Below are positions 1 through 7,732 of a stretch of DNA of 27,246 nt, in pieces. The notes beneath the pieces are model-generated. The model saw only the letters and a list, made by a program, of their open reading frames with translations, was not told the origin of the DNA and searched no databases. Origin of the DNA: Candidatus Gottesmanbacteria bacterium CG_4_10_14_0_8_um_filter_37_24 (GTDB taxonomy: Bacteria > Patescibacteriota > Microgenomatia > 2-02-FULL-39-11); assembly GCA_002785215.1 (NCBI GenBank), contig PFMK01000085.1, positions 4,742-31,987 of the forward strand, given 5' to 3'. The translations under genes were made by a program, and so were the position numbers. Positions within the stretch are counted from its first letter, which is position 1. Each line of letters opens with the position of its first letter.

Positions 1-89
1 CAGGGTATCCGCAATATCGCATTCATCCACGAGTTTACACTTGTGGTTTTCTGCGAAGGCGGATAAAATCTCAATACGCAGAAAGGATA
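1..89. other. Left-edge spacer, no gene assigned
   Basis: This stretch lies beyond the flippase stop codon. It holds two inverted repeats: an 8-bp stem at 27-34/39-46 (one G-U pair, 4-base loop) followed by TTTT on the plus strand, and an 8-bp repeat TTTCTGCG (48-55) / CGCAGAAA (77-84). All plus-strand frames are open at the window edge for 20 to 50 codons, and a minus-strand ATG at 26-24 stays open for 8 codons to the edge, so the neighbouring gene could lie on either strand. I cannot choose between these. The first hairpin with its short T run could be a weak terminator for a plus-strand gene entering from outside. Confidence 0.3.
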
Positions 90-1565
90 TTACGTAGGAT
101 TAAAGGGATCTGGATTCCGGCTCACGTTTCTAATAAATTTTGGAAAATAGGGTAAAAGCTCATTTTTCATCATTAACCAAGCAGATACGCTATATACGAT
201 TATACCTAATATTAAAGATGTCCCTATTGAAAGAAGATTTATCCCAAATGATAGAATTAATAGAATCGGAACCACCATGAAGCACGTAGAAACTATTGGC
301 TTTAGTATAGACGTAAGTATAGGGATATAAATATATTTCCGTATCATAAAAATTGGGATAATCACGGTAAAAGAAATCGCGAAAGCCGCAAAAGGTGCAC
401 CGTAATAACCGTACATTAACGTTAAATAAGGAACCAGTATCCATGTTAGCAGCGTCCATAATATCATAAGAATAAGAGTTTTTTTTATTTTACCGATTGC
501 ATTTAAAGCATTGACAATAGGACTTGAAAAAGCAGCTAACACAGCCGCAAATGAATACAAATAAAAAGGTACCAGGGCGGGTTCCCATTTCAGATACTTT
601 GGTATTAAATATATCATCGGTTTTATATATATTATAAGTAAAGCAGTGGTAGGGAATATAAAAAAAGATAAAAAGAAGAACGATTTGGAAATTGCTTTGC
701 TGAGAAGTTTTTTATCTCCCTGCATTCTGGAAAAAGCAGGAAAAGTAACCCTGATTATGCTATCCATAATCAACCTCAACGGAGCTTCTGACCATTTTTT
801 AGCCCATCCGATATATCCCATTTGAGAGAATGGCAGTATTTTCCCTAAAAATATCGTCATTAAATCATCTTTTACTAGTGCGAGCAATGAATTCATCTGA
901 AAAGGAAGACCAAAGGATAGTAATTTTTTTAATGAACCCATATCTATGCCAATAGACAATTTCCAAGGTGATATTACATAAATCGTTACTAATCCAACAA
1001 CCCCACGAGCTATGGATCCCCAGGCGAAGCTAAAAATTCCATAACCTAATAATGCCAGTACTATAGTAGTAAGGTAAAATACGAACGTTTCCAGAATCTG
1101 AGGAATTACCAATAATGAAAATTCTAATTTTCTTTCCAGGAGTATCGAAGGAATAGTTTTCAATGACGATAGGAAAAATGAAATCAGAAGAGCTCTAAGC
1201 AAAAATATTCCATCTGAGTTTAAACTATAGAACTTACCGAAATTTGGTGAAAAAATTATTGCCAATAATACTAAACTCCCTACAATTAGCTGCTGTAAAG
1301 TAAATACAGACACTAACTCTTGCCTGGTAGGATCTTCCTTTTTTTGTATAAGGGATGCGGCTAAACCAACATCAGAAAAATAAGATAAAAATGAAATAAC
1401 TGCAGAGACTACAAAAAAGATACCAAAAATTGACGGAGACAATATTATCGTCAATATAAACGTGGCTATAAAAGATATAATTTGCAGGATTAAGGTTCTA
1501 GTTGTTAGAGCAAAAACTCCACCCACTATTTTACCTTTTATTTCTTTAATAAGGTCTTCCTGCAT
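90..1565 (-). CDS. MOP-superfamily oligosaccharide flippase (Wzx-like)
   Basis: This is a 491-residue integral membrane protein with about 12 to 14 hydrophobic segments from residue 15 to near the C-terminus. The N-terminal third has the pattern of polysaccharide-biosynthesis flippases: a first helix pair, then FSDVGLAASLIQKK near residues 63-76 and a loop carrying acidic and basic residues. Members of this family flip undecaprenyl-linked oligosaccharides across the cytoplasmic membrane. It is the last gene of the leftmost minus-strand group and its ATG at 1565 overlaps the upstream GT-C gene by 28 bases, which implies co-transcription. No Shine-Dalgarno motif is visible before the ATG. A MurJ-type role is less likely given the glycan context. 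The exact substrate cannot be told. Confidence 0.85.
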   Translation of the reverse strand: MQEDLIKEIKGKIVGGVFALTTRTLILQIISFIATFILTIILSPSIFGIFFVVSAVISFLSYFSDVGLAASLIQKKEDPTRQELVSVFTLQQLIVGSLVLLAIIFSPNFGKFYSLNSDGIFLLRALLISFFLSSLKTIPSILLERKLEFSLLVIPQILETFVFYLTTIVLALLGYGIFSFAWGSIARGVVGLVTIYVISPWKLSIGIDMGSLKKLLSFGLPFQMNSLLALVKDDLMTIFLGKILPFSQMGYIGWAKKWSEAPLRLIMDSIIRVTFPAFSRMQGDKKLLSKAISKSFFFLSFFIFPTTALLIIYIKPMIYLIPKYLKWEPALVPFYLYSFAAVLAAFSSPIVNALNAIGKIKKTLILMILWTLLTWILVPYLTLMYGYYGAPFAAFAISFTVIIPIFMIRKYIYIPILTSILKPIVSTCFMVVPILLILSFGINLLSIGTSLILGIIVYSVSAWLMMKNELLPYFPKFIRNVSRNPDPFNPT

Positions 1566-2656
1566 GAAGAAATTATACTATAGAAATATAATAAATTATT
1601 TACAGCAATAATCACTATGAAAGGATATATAGGCATAATAAATTTCTGTATACCGTTTGTAAGAAATGTAACGTAGATTAGGTTAATGATAACTACACCA
1701 TAGATCACTCCTAACTCAACATACTTCTGCTTCATAAACATCTTCCTTGGAATAATTGACATGAAAGTAAGTATGGGTATTACCGGAATCCAATATGCGT
1801 TACTAAGAAGTTTACCTGTCGAACTTATATATTTCCCTGTAAAAATGTTTCTCCAAATATTACCTGTTATTGCTGGAGTACCGGTAAACCAAGACAGCAT
1901 CCATTTCTTATGCCTTAAGAATTCTACGAAAGAAGGGTGATAGATAAAAAATGATAAATGTGAAACTAAGTAAATTACGGGTATAAGCAATGATGATTTT
2001 ATATAAGTTTTCAAATAACCTCTATATTTTATAAAAATAATGAAAAGTAGATATCCATAGATGAAAATAATTGAAGGGAAAAACCTTACAGAAAAAGTCA
2101 TTCCCAAAAAAAGATTGGATAAAAATAAATATTTTGGCTTTTTTAAGCCTAAAATATAAAAATATACCGAAGCCACGAAGAACAACGAAAACGGTAAGTC
2201 GAGAAGCGACCTGATTAAATTATCTTGAATTAATGGGTCTAAAGCTATAACCGCAACAGATAACATCGACCACATATTATCCTTTATAAGGATCTGTCCG
2301 ATTTTATAAGTGAGAAAGAGTATAAAAAGATAATATATTACATTGATTACATTTTGGTTATTAAAAATGAGTATCGAAATACCTATAAGGTATTTTCCTA
2401 AAGGAGGATGTTCAAAATTGACCGCTGACACATCTCCGCCCTGAAACAGATAATAGTATCCTGCAAAAGCATACAACCCATCATCACCTATACCCCCAAC
2501 GGACCTTTCTCCTATAACATATTGAGAATTTGAATATAGCTCTCCGAAATATTTTGGATCAAAGGGACGCGTAAAATAATTTTCATGTAGATAAATAAAT
2601 TTTATGATACTGATAATTATTAATATAAAAATAATACGTTGTATGATCTTTCTCAT
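1538..2656 (-). CDS. GT-C membrane glycosyltransferase, PMT/GT39-like
   Basis: A 372-residue protein with an N-terminal helix (about 7-23) and roughly eight to ten further membrane segments. The first extracytoplasmic loop has an acidic pair, D58-D59, followed by a YYY-rich stretch and the motif EHPPLGKYL at 82-90. An acidic residue in loop 1 and HPPLGK are hallmarks of the protein-O-mannosyltransferase/ArnT type of GT-C enzyme, which takes sugar from polyprenyl phosphate on the outer face of the membrane. It is short for the family (PMTs are usually above 450 residues) because the C-terminal part is reduced. Its ATG overlaps the stop of the upstream GT-C gene by 4 bases (ATGA), which points to translational coupling. 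Donor and acceptor are unknown. Confidence 0.75.
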   Translation of the reverse strand: MRKIIQRIIFILIIISIIKFIYLHENYFTRPFDPKYFGELYSNSQYVIGERSVGGIGDDGLYAFAGYYYLFQGGDVSAVNFEHPPLGKYLIGISILIFNNQNVINVIYYLFILFLTYKIGQILIKDNMWSMLSVAVIALDPLIQDNLIRSLLDLPFSLFFVASVYFYILGLKKPKYLFLSNLFLGMTFSVRFFPSIIFIYGYLLFIIFIKYRGYLKTYIKSSLLIPVIYLVSHLSFFIYHPSFVEFLRHKKWMLSWFTGTPAITGNIWRNIFTGKYISSTGKLLSNAYWIPVIPILTFMSIIPRKMFMKQKYVELGVIYGVVIINLIYVTFLTNGIQKFIMPIYPFIVIIAVNNLLYFYSIISSCRKTLLKK

Positions 2657-4050
2657 AACGGATACACCTTTACGTCTTTTGTGTAAATTGTATTTGTATC
2701 CAAATTAAATATAACCTTGAAGGCATCCTGATTATTTAAAGCGTGAATATTCTCAGATGATGGATCTATAATTATATCCATCCTGCTACTTTTTACTGGA
2801 TTCCTGATCAACGCCTGGCTAACAAGATCTCTTGATAATTTTGCTCTTCTAGGAGCCCAATGTACCTTAGAGTTAAATTTAATTGTAGCTGTACCGGCTA
2901 TTAACCAGTTAACTAAAAGAAGAATGATAAAAAGAGGATTTAATCTCCTGAATACTGAGGAGACTTTAATCACTTCCGTATGCAGTATTACATATATGTA
3001 TAAAAGTCCGACAAAAGAAATCGGCAGATAATACGAAAACGAATGTTTTGGGAAAAAAAGCACTGAAGTTAATCCAAGAATAAACCAAGTTATTCCAAAT
3101 ATGACTTTTTTAAAAATTGCAAATCTTTTTTTCAGAAAAAGAATAATTATTGGAATTATATAAAAAATCATTAAATTAATAACAATGGAAATAATGAAAA
3201 TCCAGAAATATGAATAAAAATCATTAATAAATTTGGGGTTAAAGGTAAAAAATCTGATTAACTGCGCCTTCATCTCCTCAGGCCAGTTGAAACTCCAAAG
3301 AATGTACCCCTTAAGATTTATTATCATAGACCTACCAATTTCCAACTCATACATTCCGGTAGTAGGAGGCGGAAATAATATATATCTCACCCCGAAAATT
3401 AAGATATCAATAATCACGAACCAAAATAACGAGATGTATTTCTTATAATTACAATTGGAAATAAAACTATAGACAAGTAATATAAATGGTAATATGAATA
3501 TCATTTCATTTGTAAACATCCCGATAAAAAAGATTACTAAAGAATATATAAAATACCTGTATATATTTTTCTTCAGATATAAAACATAGAGAATAAAAGC
3601 CAAAAAAAAGAATGTTGGTCCGATAATAAATGCGTAAGTAGCAAACCAAAAGAACGGGATATAATGTATCGTTGACGTCGCATAAAAAAATGATGATAAC
3701 AATGCATAATCATCTCTCAGTATAAGAAGTCTGATAAGAAAGAAAACCAAAATAATATTAATAATGTGACTGATAAATATGATTGTATGAAATGCATAAG
3801 AGTTCAAACCAAATAAACTACTTATAAGAAAATAGGGTATTTGCATCCCCAAAGGACGATAATAGATGACGTCTGTTCTGGGAAGAAAAAATCTAAATAT
3901 ACCGGCGATTGATGAATTTCTGCTTATACTTAAAGAAAACCAATCATCCTGAAAAAAATAAGCATGAAATGATTCCCTATACAACCAAACACAAGACAAT
4001 ATTATGAATAAAAATATTGCAACGAGAGTTTTCTTACCGTATTTTTGCAT
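2653..4050 (-). CDS. GT-C-like polytopic membrane protein (QDDW / YYRPLG type)
   Basis: This is a polytopic membrane protein of 465 residues from the ATG at 4050. An upstream in-frame TTG at 4110 would add 20 residues, but it lies deep inside the cupin gene and places polar residues before the first helix, so I prefer the ATG; that leaves a 17-base overlap with the cupin gene. The first helix (about 8-24) is followed by FFQDDWFSL (32-40), an acidic pair of the kind that marks GT-C active sites, and then YYRPLG (63-68), a motif also seen in TMTC-like and related membrane transferases. About ten more helices follow, ending in a short polar C-terminal tail rich in Asp and Asn. Substrate unknown; a non-catalytic role cannot be excluded. 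Confidence 0.65.
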   Translation of the reverse strand: MQKYGKKTLVAIFLFIILSCVWLYRESFHAYFFQDDWFSLSISRNSSIAGIFRFFLPRTDVIYYRPLGMQIPYFLISSLFGLNSYAFHTIIFISHIINIILVFFLIRLLILRDDYALLSSFFYATSTIHYIPFFWFATYAFIIGPTFFFLAFILYVLYLKKNIYRYFIYSLVIFFIGMFTNEMIFILPFILLVYSFISNCNYKKYISLFWFVIIDILIFGVRYILFPPPTTGMYELEIGRSMIINLKGYILWSFNWPEEMKAQLIRFFTFNPKFINDFYSYFWIFIISIVINLMIFYIIPIIILFLKKRFAIFKKVIFGITWFILGLTSVLFFPKHSFSYYLPISFVGLLYIYVILHTEVIKVSSVFRRLNPLFIILLLVNWLIAGTATIKFNSKVHWAPRRAKLSRDLVSQALIRNPVKSSRMDIIIDPSSENIHALNNQDAFKVIFNLDTNTIYTKDVKVYPL

Positions 4051-4450
4051 GATAGTATTTATAGTTTGTAACACTGACTGTATTACCAATACCTTTTTTT
4101 GATATTCCAATAACTATATAATTTACATCTTTCTGACCAAAATTTATCATTTGATGAACAGATTTTGCCGGAATCAAGATTGAATCTCCACTTTTTAATA
4201 TAAACTGTTTATTTTCAACACATAATTTAACTTTTCCTGTCGTAATGATAAAAACTTCTTCCATATCCTCATGATAATGCGCAGTAAAACTACTTCCTAT
4301 GGGTAAAAAAGCCCAATTAATCATCCTCACATGCCCGTTTTCTAGAAAATCTTTATGTGTGAATAATATTTTTTTCAATACTCCGGGATAAGTTTTATTC
4401 TCATGACTAGCAGGTAAAAATGGGATTTTCGCGTAAGATTTTTTTTGCAT
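4034..4450 (-). CDS. Small single-domain cupin protein
   Basis: A 138-residue cytosolic protein with one cupin barrel. Motif 1 is seen as H58-x-H60 with E64/E65 and G72. Motif 2 is G88-(x5)-P94-(x4)-H99-(x3)-N103. H58, H60, E64 and H99 would be the metal ligands of a typical cupin. Proteins of this size and motif pattern include sugar isomerases, sugar-nucleotide-modifying enzymes and metal-binding proteins without known function, so the reaction cannot be named. It is the first gene of the leftmost minus-strand group, diverging from tgt across a 99-base spacer, and it overlaps the start of the downstream GT-C gene. That location suggests a role in sugar handling, by inference only. No Shine-Dalgarno motif precedes the ATG. 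Confidence 0.75.
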   Translation of the reverse strand: MQKKSYAKIPFLPASHENKTYPGVLKKILFTHKDFLENGHVRMINWAFLPIGSSFTAHYHEDMEEVFIITTGKVKLCVENKQFILKSGDSILIPAKSVHQMINFGQKDVNYIVIGISKKGIGNTVSVTNYKYYHAKIR

Positions 4451-4549
4451 GTATCAATAATAAATATTATTCCTGATGATATAATCGACTCAAAATGATA
4501 GAATACTTGTTCAATTATAATCTATTTAAAACCGTTTCAAAACACTTCT
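4451..4549. promoter_or_regulatory. Divergent promoter region between cupin gene and tgt
   Basis: This 99-base, very AT-rich spacer lies between divergently transcribed genes. On the plus strand it has perfect TATAAT hexamers at 4480-4485 and 4516-4521; the second would place a transcript start some 20 bases before the tgt ATG. On the minus strand a TATAAT lies at 4519-4514, with a TTGAAA-like hexamer at 4540-4535 but only 15 bases of spacing. The two -10 boxes at 4514-4521 almost coincide, so the promoters may compete. No good -35 match exists for the plus-strand boxes. Confidence 0.45.
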
Positions 4550-5713
4550 ATGTCTAATCAAATTTTTAAGGTTACAAGTTACGACAAAAAAACTAACGCG
4601 AGAAGAGGAATTATTTTTACTAACCACGGACTTATCCAAACTCCTGCTTTCGTACCGGTAGGCACGGCAGCCACAGTGAAATCGCTTACTCCCAGTGAGA
4701 TAAAAGACTGCAATATCGATGTATTTTTTGTTAACACTTATCATATGCTTTTTCGACCTGGTTTAGAGGTAATAAAAAAATATAAAAACCTGCATGAATT
4801 TATGAACTGGAAAGGACCACTCATGACAGATTCCGGAGGTTTTCAAGCTTTTAGCTTGGGAGAACATGGTCCGAGAAACAATCCAATTTCTCAAACTGAT
4901 CATCTTATACAAATAAATGATGAGGGTATCAATTGTAAATCAGCATGGGATGGTAAAAATTTATTCATCGGGCCACAAGAATCTATCAAAGCCCAAAAGA
5001 TACTAGGAGCTGACATATTAATGTCGTTTGACGAATGTACCTTTTACCCAATAACTAAAAAAAGAGCACTTAAAGCCCTGGAAAGAACACATAAGTGGGC
5101 AAGAATTTGTCTTAAACAACGTCTAATCAACCAATTACTATATGGAATCGTTCAAGGTTCAGTATTTCACGATTTAAGAATGCAATCGGCAAAATTCATA
5201 AGCGAATTACCTTTTGCAGGATTCGCAATAGGAAGCGTAGCAAACAGCAAAGAACCGAGAGAGAAAGTTTTTCAGGTGCTTGATTGGACATTACCCATAC
5301 TTCTTTCATATCTTAAACCTATCCACTTTTTAGGCATTGGTGAAATTGAGGATATTTTTATCAGCGTCAGCAAAGGTATTGATTCGCTTGATTGTGTCAC
5401 ACCTACCAGGCTTGCTCGCATGGGATGGATCTTTAACAAAGAAGCAGGTCTTAAAAATAAATTTCGTTATGATATAGGAAGAAGTGAATATATCGGAAAT
5501 AAAACTTCTCTTGAGAAAGGGTGTAAATGCTTTACCTGCAACAATTTTACCAAAGGTTATCTAAATCATCTTTTTCGCTGTCGAGAACTTCTTTATTATC
5601 GTCTTGCCACAATCCACAATCTGAATTTTTTTGGTAATTTAATGAAAAAAATAAGACAATCTATATCTGAAGGTATTTTTACCGACCTGAAAGACAATTG
5701 GCTTTATGGATGA
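4550..5713 (+). CDS. tgt: tRNA-guanine transglycosylase (Tgt)
   Basis: This enzyme swaps guanine-34 in GUN anticodons of tRNA for a queuosine precursor (preQ1 in most bacteria, queuine in some salvage systems). It has 387 residues, normal for bacterial Tgt. Key residues are visible: D94 in DSGGFQAFS (general base), D161, GIVQG at 199-203, and the nucleophile D281 in the motif LDCVTPTR. The zinc site is C325-x-C327-x2-C330 with H356. The usual GG[LM]xVGE substrate loop reads GSVANSKE here (228-235), which looks like one inserted residue and a changed sequence. It is the only plus-strand gene in the window and interrupts the minus-strand glycan genes. A TATAAT at 4516-4521 is a candidate promoter and a hairpin overlaps its stop codon. 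No other queuosine gene is in view. Confidence 0.95.
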   Translation: MSNQIFKVTSYDKKTNARRGIIFTNHGLIQTPAFVPVGTAATVKSLTPSEIKDCNIDVFFVNTYHMLFRPGLEVIKKYKNLHEFMNWKGPLMTDSGGFQAFSLGEHGPRNNPISQTDHLIQINDEGINCKSAWDGKNLFIGPQESIKAQKILGADILMSFDECTFYPITKKRALKALERTHKWARICLKQRLINQLLYGIVQGSVFHDLRMQSAKFISELPFAGFAIGSVANSKEPREKVFQVLDWTLPILLSYLKPIHFLGIGEIEDIFISVSKGIDSLDCVTPTRLARMGWIFNKEAGLKNKFRYDIGRSEYIGNKTSLEKGCKCFTCNNFTKGYLNHLFRCRELLYYRLATIHNLNFFGNLMKKIRQSISEGIFTDLKDNWLYG

Positions 5714-5744
5714 AGACTCCCCGAGTCTGATTCGGGACTTCTTT
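5712..5744 (+). terminator. Candidate intrinsic terminator of tgt
   Basis: The hairpin begins in the tgt stop codon. GAAG (5712-5715) pairs with CTTC (5738-5741); after a short bulge TCCCCGAG pairs with TTCGGGA around the loop TCTGA (5726-5730). A short T run (5742-5744) follows on the plus strand, so the U tract is weak. Read on the minus strand it could also slow polymerase coming from the glycan operon. Confidence 0.5.
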
Positions 5745-5759
5745 AAGGTATCGTCTGAA

Positions 5760-5830
5760 ACCCCGTACCGAAAGCCCCAAATACCCATTCATCCCCCGCC
5801 TTAACAAGGCGGGGCTTCTGGTACTGGGGT
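5760..5830. repeat. Nested palindromic element between convergent genes
   Basis: This element holds two competing stems. The inner one is a perfect 9-bp palindrome: CCCCGCCTT (5794-5802), a 3-base loop, AAGGCGGGG (5806-5814). The outer one pairs 5760-5778 with 5811-5830: ACCCC, GTACC and AAGCCCC blocks match in order with one bulged T and one mismatch. Both stems claim the GGGG at 5811-5814, so they cannot be complete at once. The element sits between the 3' ends of tgt and the minus-strand GT2 gene and lacks a U tract on either strand. It could be a bidirectional terminator, an mRNA-end stabiliser, or one copy of a dispersed palindromic repeat. Confidence 0.6.
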
Positions 5831-5840
5831 AATTGTTATC

Positions 5841-6596
5841 TTACGTCCTTACCTTTAAAAAATCTGTTTTGAGACCAATTATTTTATTTTTTAAAAATAA
5901 TAAACCATATATCCTGAGGTAGTTTTTCGCCATATTAAATAATTTAAAGTTGGATATTCCTTCAATACGATTAGTATAAATAGTAGGAACTTCACCTAAT
6001 TTAAATCCGCTCAAATGCGCTTTTATGGCAAATTCAGGAGATATACTGAAACCTGCAGAATCAAGATTAATCATGTCAAAAACTTCCCTTTTAAAACCTC
6101 TAAAAGCATTTGTAATATCATGAACTTTTATCCTAAAAAGCAATCTGGCCAGTATTGTTCCCCATGAACTCATAAATGCTTTTAAAGGATCCAGGTTCCC
6201 GCGTGAGCCTCCAGGCATATATCTTGAACCGAATACCATATCATAACCGTCTCTTATCTTGTCAATAATTTTTCCATATGTTTCCACATCGTCTGCTAAA
6301 TCACCCATCGTCCAGATTATAACCTCTCCTTTTGATGCTTCTGTTCCTTCGATTAAAGCTTTTCCCATTGTATTCCCCTGTGCTTCTATAGTACTTTTCC
6401 TGTAAATAGGTTTGACTCGTTTATTCTTAATTGCCAGTTTCCTGAGAATATTTCCGGTGCTGTCTTTACTCTTGTCATCTAACGGAATTATTTCAAAGTC
6501 TAATTTTCTCTTAGAAGCATAATTCACCACACGATCGATCATCTTCTCGCAATTTTTTTCTTCGTTGTGAAAAGGAATTATGAATGATACTTTCAT
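5841..6596 (-). CDS. GT2 glycosyltransferase, polyprenyl-phosphate mannose synthase-like (DPM1 type)
   Basis: A 251-residue soluble or membrane-associated GT-A enzyme. It opens with MKVSFIIPFHNEE, then LDDKSKDST (39-47), GDLADD (98-103) at the place of the usual DxD metal site, FGSRYMPGG (122-130), TNAFRGFKRE (162-171) and FSISPEFAIKAHLSGFKL (183-200). This order is that of dolichol-phosphate mannosyltransferase-like enzymes, which move a sugar from an NDP donor to polyprenyl phosphate on the cytosolic face. There is no C-terminal GtrA domain; a few hydrophobic residues near 229-241 may touch the membrane. Its ATG overlaps the stop of the upstream epimerase by 4 bases (ATGA). It is the last gene of the long right-hand series and converges with tgt across the hairpin-rich spacer. 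The sugar is not known. Confidence 0.85.
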   Translation of the reverse strand: MKVSFIIPFHNEEKNCEKMIDRVVNYASKRKLDFEIIPLDDKSKDSTGNILRKLAIKNKRVKPIYRKSTIEAQGNTMGKALIEGTEASKGEVIIWTMGDLADDVETYGKIIDKIRDGYDMVFGSRYMPGGSRGNLDPLKAFMSSWGTILARLLFRIKVHDITNAFRGFKREVFDMINLDSAGFSISPEFAIKAHLSGFKLGEVPTIYTNRIEGISNFKLFNMAKNYLRIYGLLFLKNKIIGLKTDFLKVRT

Positions 6597-7717
6597 CGAA
6601 GGCCTCTTTTTTCTAGTTCCTGCAGTGCAAAATCAAGTTTATCTACTGCTACTTCTTTATCAGCCCAGTTAATGATTTCTTTCAGTCCTACTGCAAAATC
6701 TACTTCAGGTTGCCATTTCAATAATTTTTTTATACGACCGACGTCAGCATAGCAATGACGCACATCTAACTTCCTGACTTTACCGGTAATTTCCGTCTTT
6801 ACATCACTTTTGTACATTCTAATTAACATTTCCGCAACTGTCTTTATCTGCACAGGTTTGCCGGAACCCACATTAAAAATCTGATAGTCTGCCGCTTCTT
6901 CCTCAAGTGCCAATATATTTGCTGTTGTTACGTCTCTTATGTGAACAAAATCTCTGGTCTGTAAACCATCCTCATTAATTATTGGAGGTTTATGATTTTT
7001 TATCCTGCTCATAAAAATTGCCACCACTCCGTTATATGGATTTGACAAACTCTGTCTTGTCCCATAGACATTGAAATATCTCATGGCAACGGCAGGGATA
7101 CTATAGGAAATACCAATATTTATCACCATTTCTTCCTGATTTTTTTTGTTGATAGCGTATATGGAGTTTGAATTTTGTTTCGCATCTTCACCTGTAGACA
7201 CGGGTTTTACCACCTTTCCGCATATAGGGCAGTATACTTCAAAATCTTTTTTGTATAAGTTTCTTTCATCCCTTAACGGCGGTCTGACAAGACCACATTT
7301 TGTGCATTTGTAGGTTCCCTCACCGTATGAACTCATCGAGGCTGCAACAATTACTTTTTTCACTGATGCAGTTCTATTTGCTAAAATATCTAATAATAAT
7401 GCCGTCCCGAGGCTATTCACCTTTACATAATGTTCAATATCATACATACTCTGCCCTACTCCTACAGCCGCAGCAAAATGATAAACTGCATCAATCCCGG
7501 AAAGCGCATTTAACCAGTCTCTTTTATTCGTAACATCACCTTTGATAAATTCCGCTTTCTTATTAAAGTATGAAGGAAGCTTTCCGGTAGGATGTATTTG
7601 TCTGTAAAGGTTATCCAATACTCTCACTTTATATCCCTTATCAATTAGTGCGTCAACCAAGTGTGATCCTATAAAACCAGCTCCACCGGTAACTAGAATT
7701 CTGTTATATTTTTTCAT
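6593..7717 (-). CDS. Extended SDR sugar epimerase with four-cysteine zinc knuckle (dTDP-rhamnose 4-epimerase-like)
   Basis: A 374-residue NAD(P)-dependent nucleotide-sugar epimerase. The Rossmann motif GGAGFIGSH is at 11-19, the S/T region at 127-132 (SMSSYG) and the catalytic Y187-x3-K191. Between them lies an insert of about 30 residues with two CxxC pairs, C138/C141 and C163/C166, spaced as a zinc knuckle. The same arrangement, with a loop like that at 40-50 (IHPTGKLPSYF), is known from a group that includes dTDP-L-rhamnose 4-epimerases. With rml genes in the same window, a reaction from dTDP-L-rhamnose to dTDP-6-deoxy-L-talose is plausible, but UDP-sugar 4-epimerase activity is equally open. 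It is coupled by an ATGA overlap to the downstream GT2 gene, which may use its product. Confidence 0.75.
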   Translation of the reverse strand: MKKYNRILVTGGAGFIGSHLVDALIDKGYKVRVLDNLYRQIHPTGKLPSYFNKKAEFIKGDVTNKRDWLNALSGIDAVYHFAAAVGVGQSMYDIEHYVKVNSLGTALLLDILANRTASVKKVIVAASMSSYGEGTYKCTKCGLVRPPLRDERNLYKKDFEVYCPICGKVVKPVSTGEDAKQNSNSIYAINKKNQEEMVINIGISYSIPAVAMRYFNVYGTRQSLSNPYNGVVAIFMSRIKNHKPPIINEDGLQTRDFVHIRDVTTANILALEEEAADYQIFNVGSGKPVQIKTVAEMLIRMYKSDVKTEITGKVRKLDVRHCYADVGRIKKLLKWQPEVDFAVGLKEIINWADKEVAVDKLDFALQELEKRGLR

Positions 7718-7732
7718 AATAAATAAATTGAA

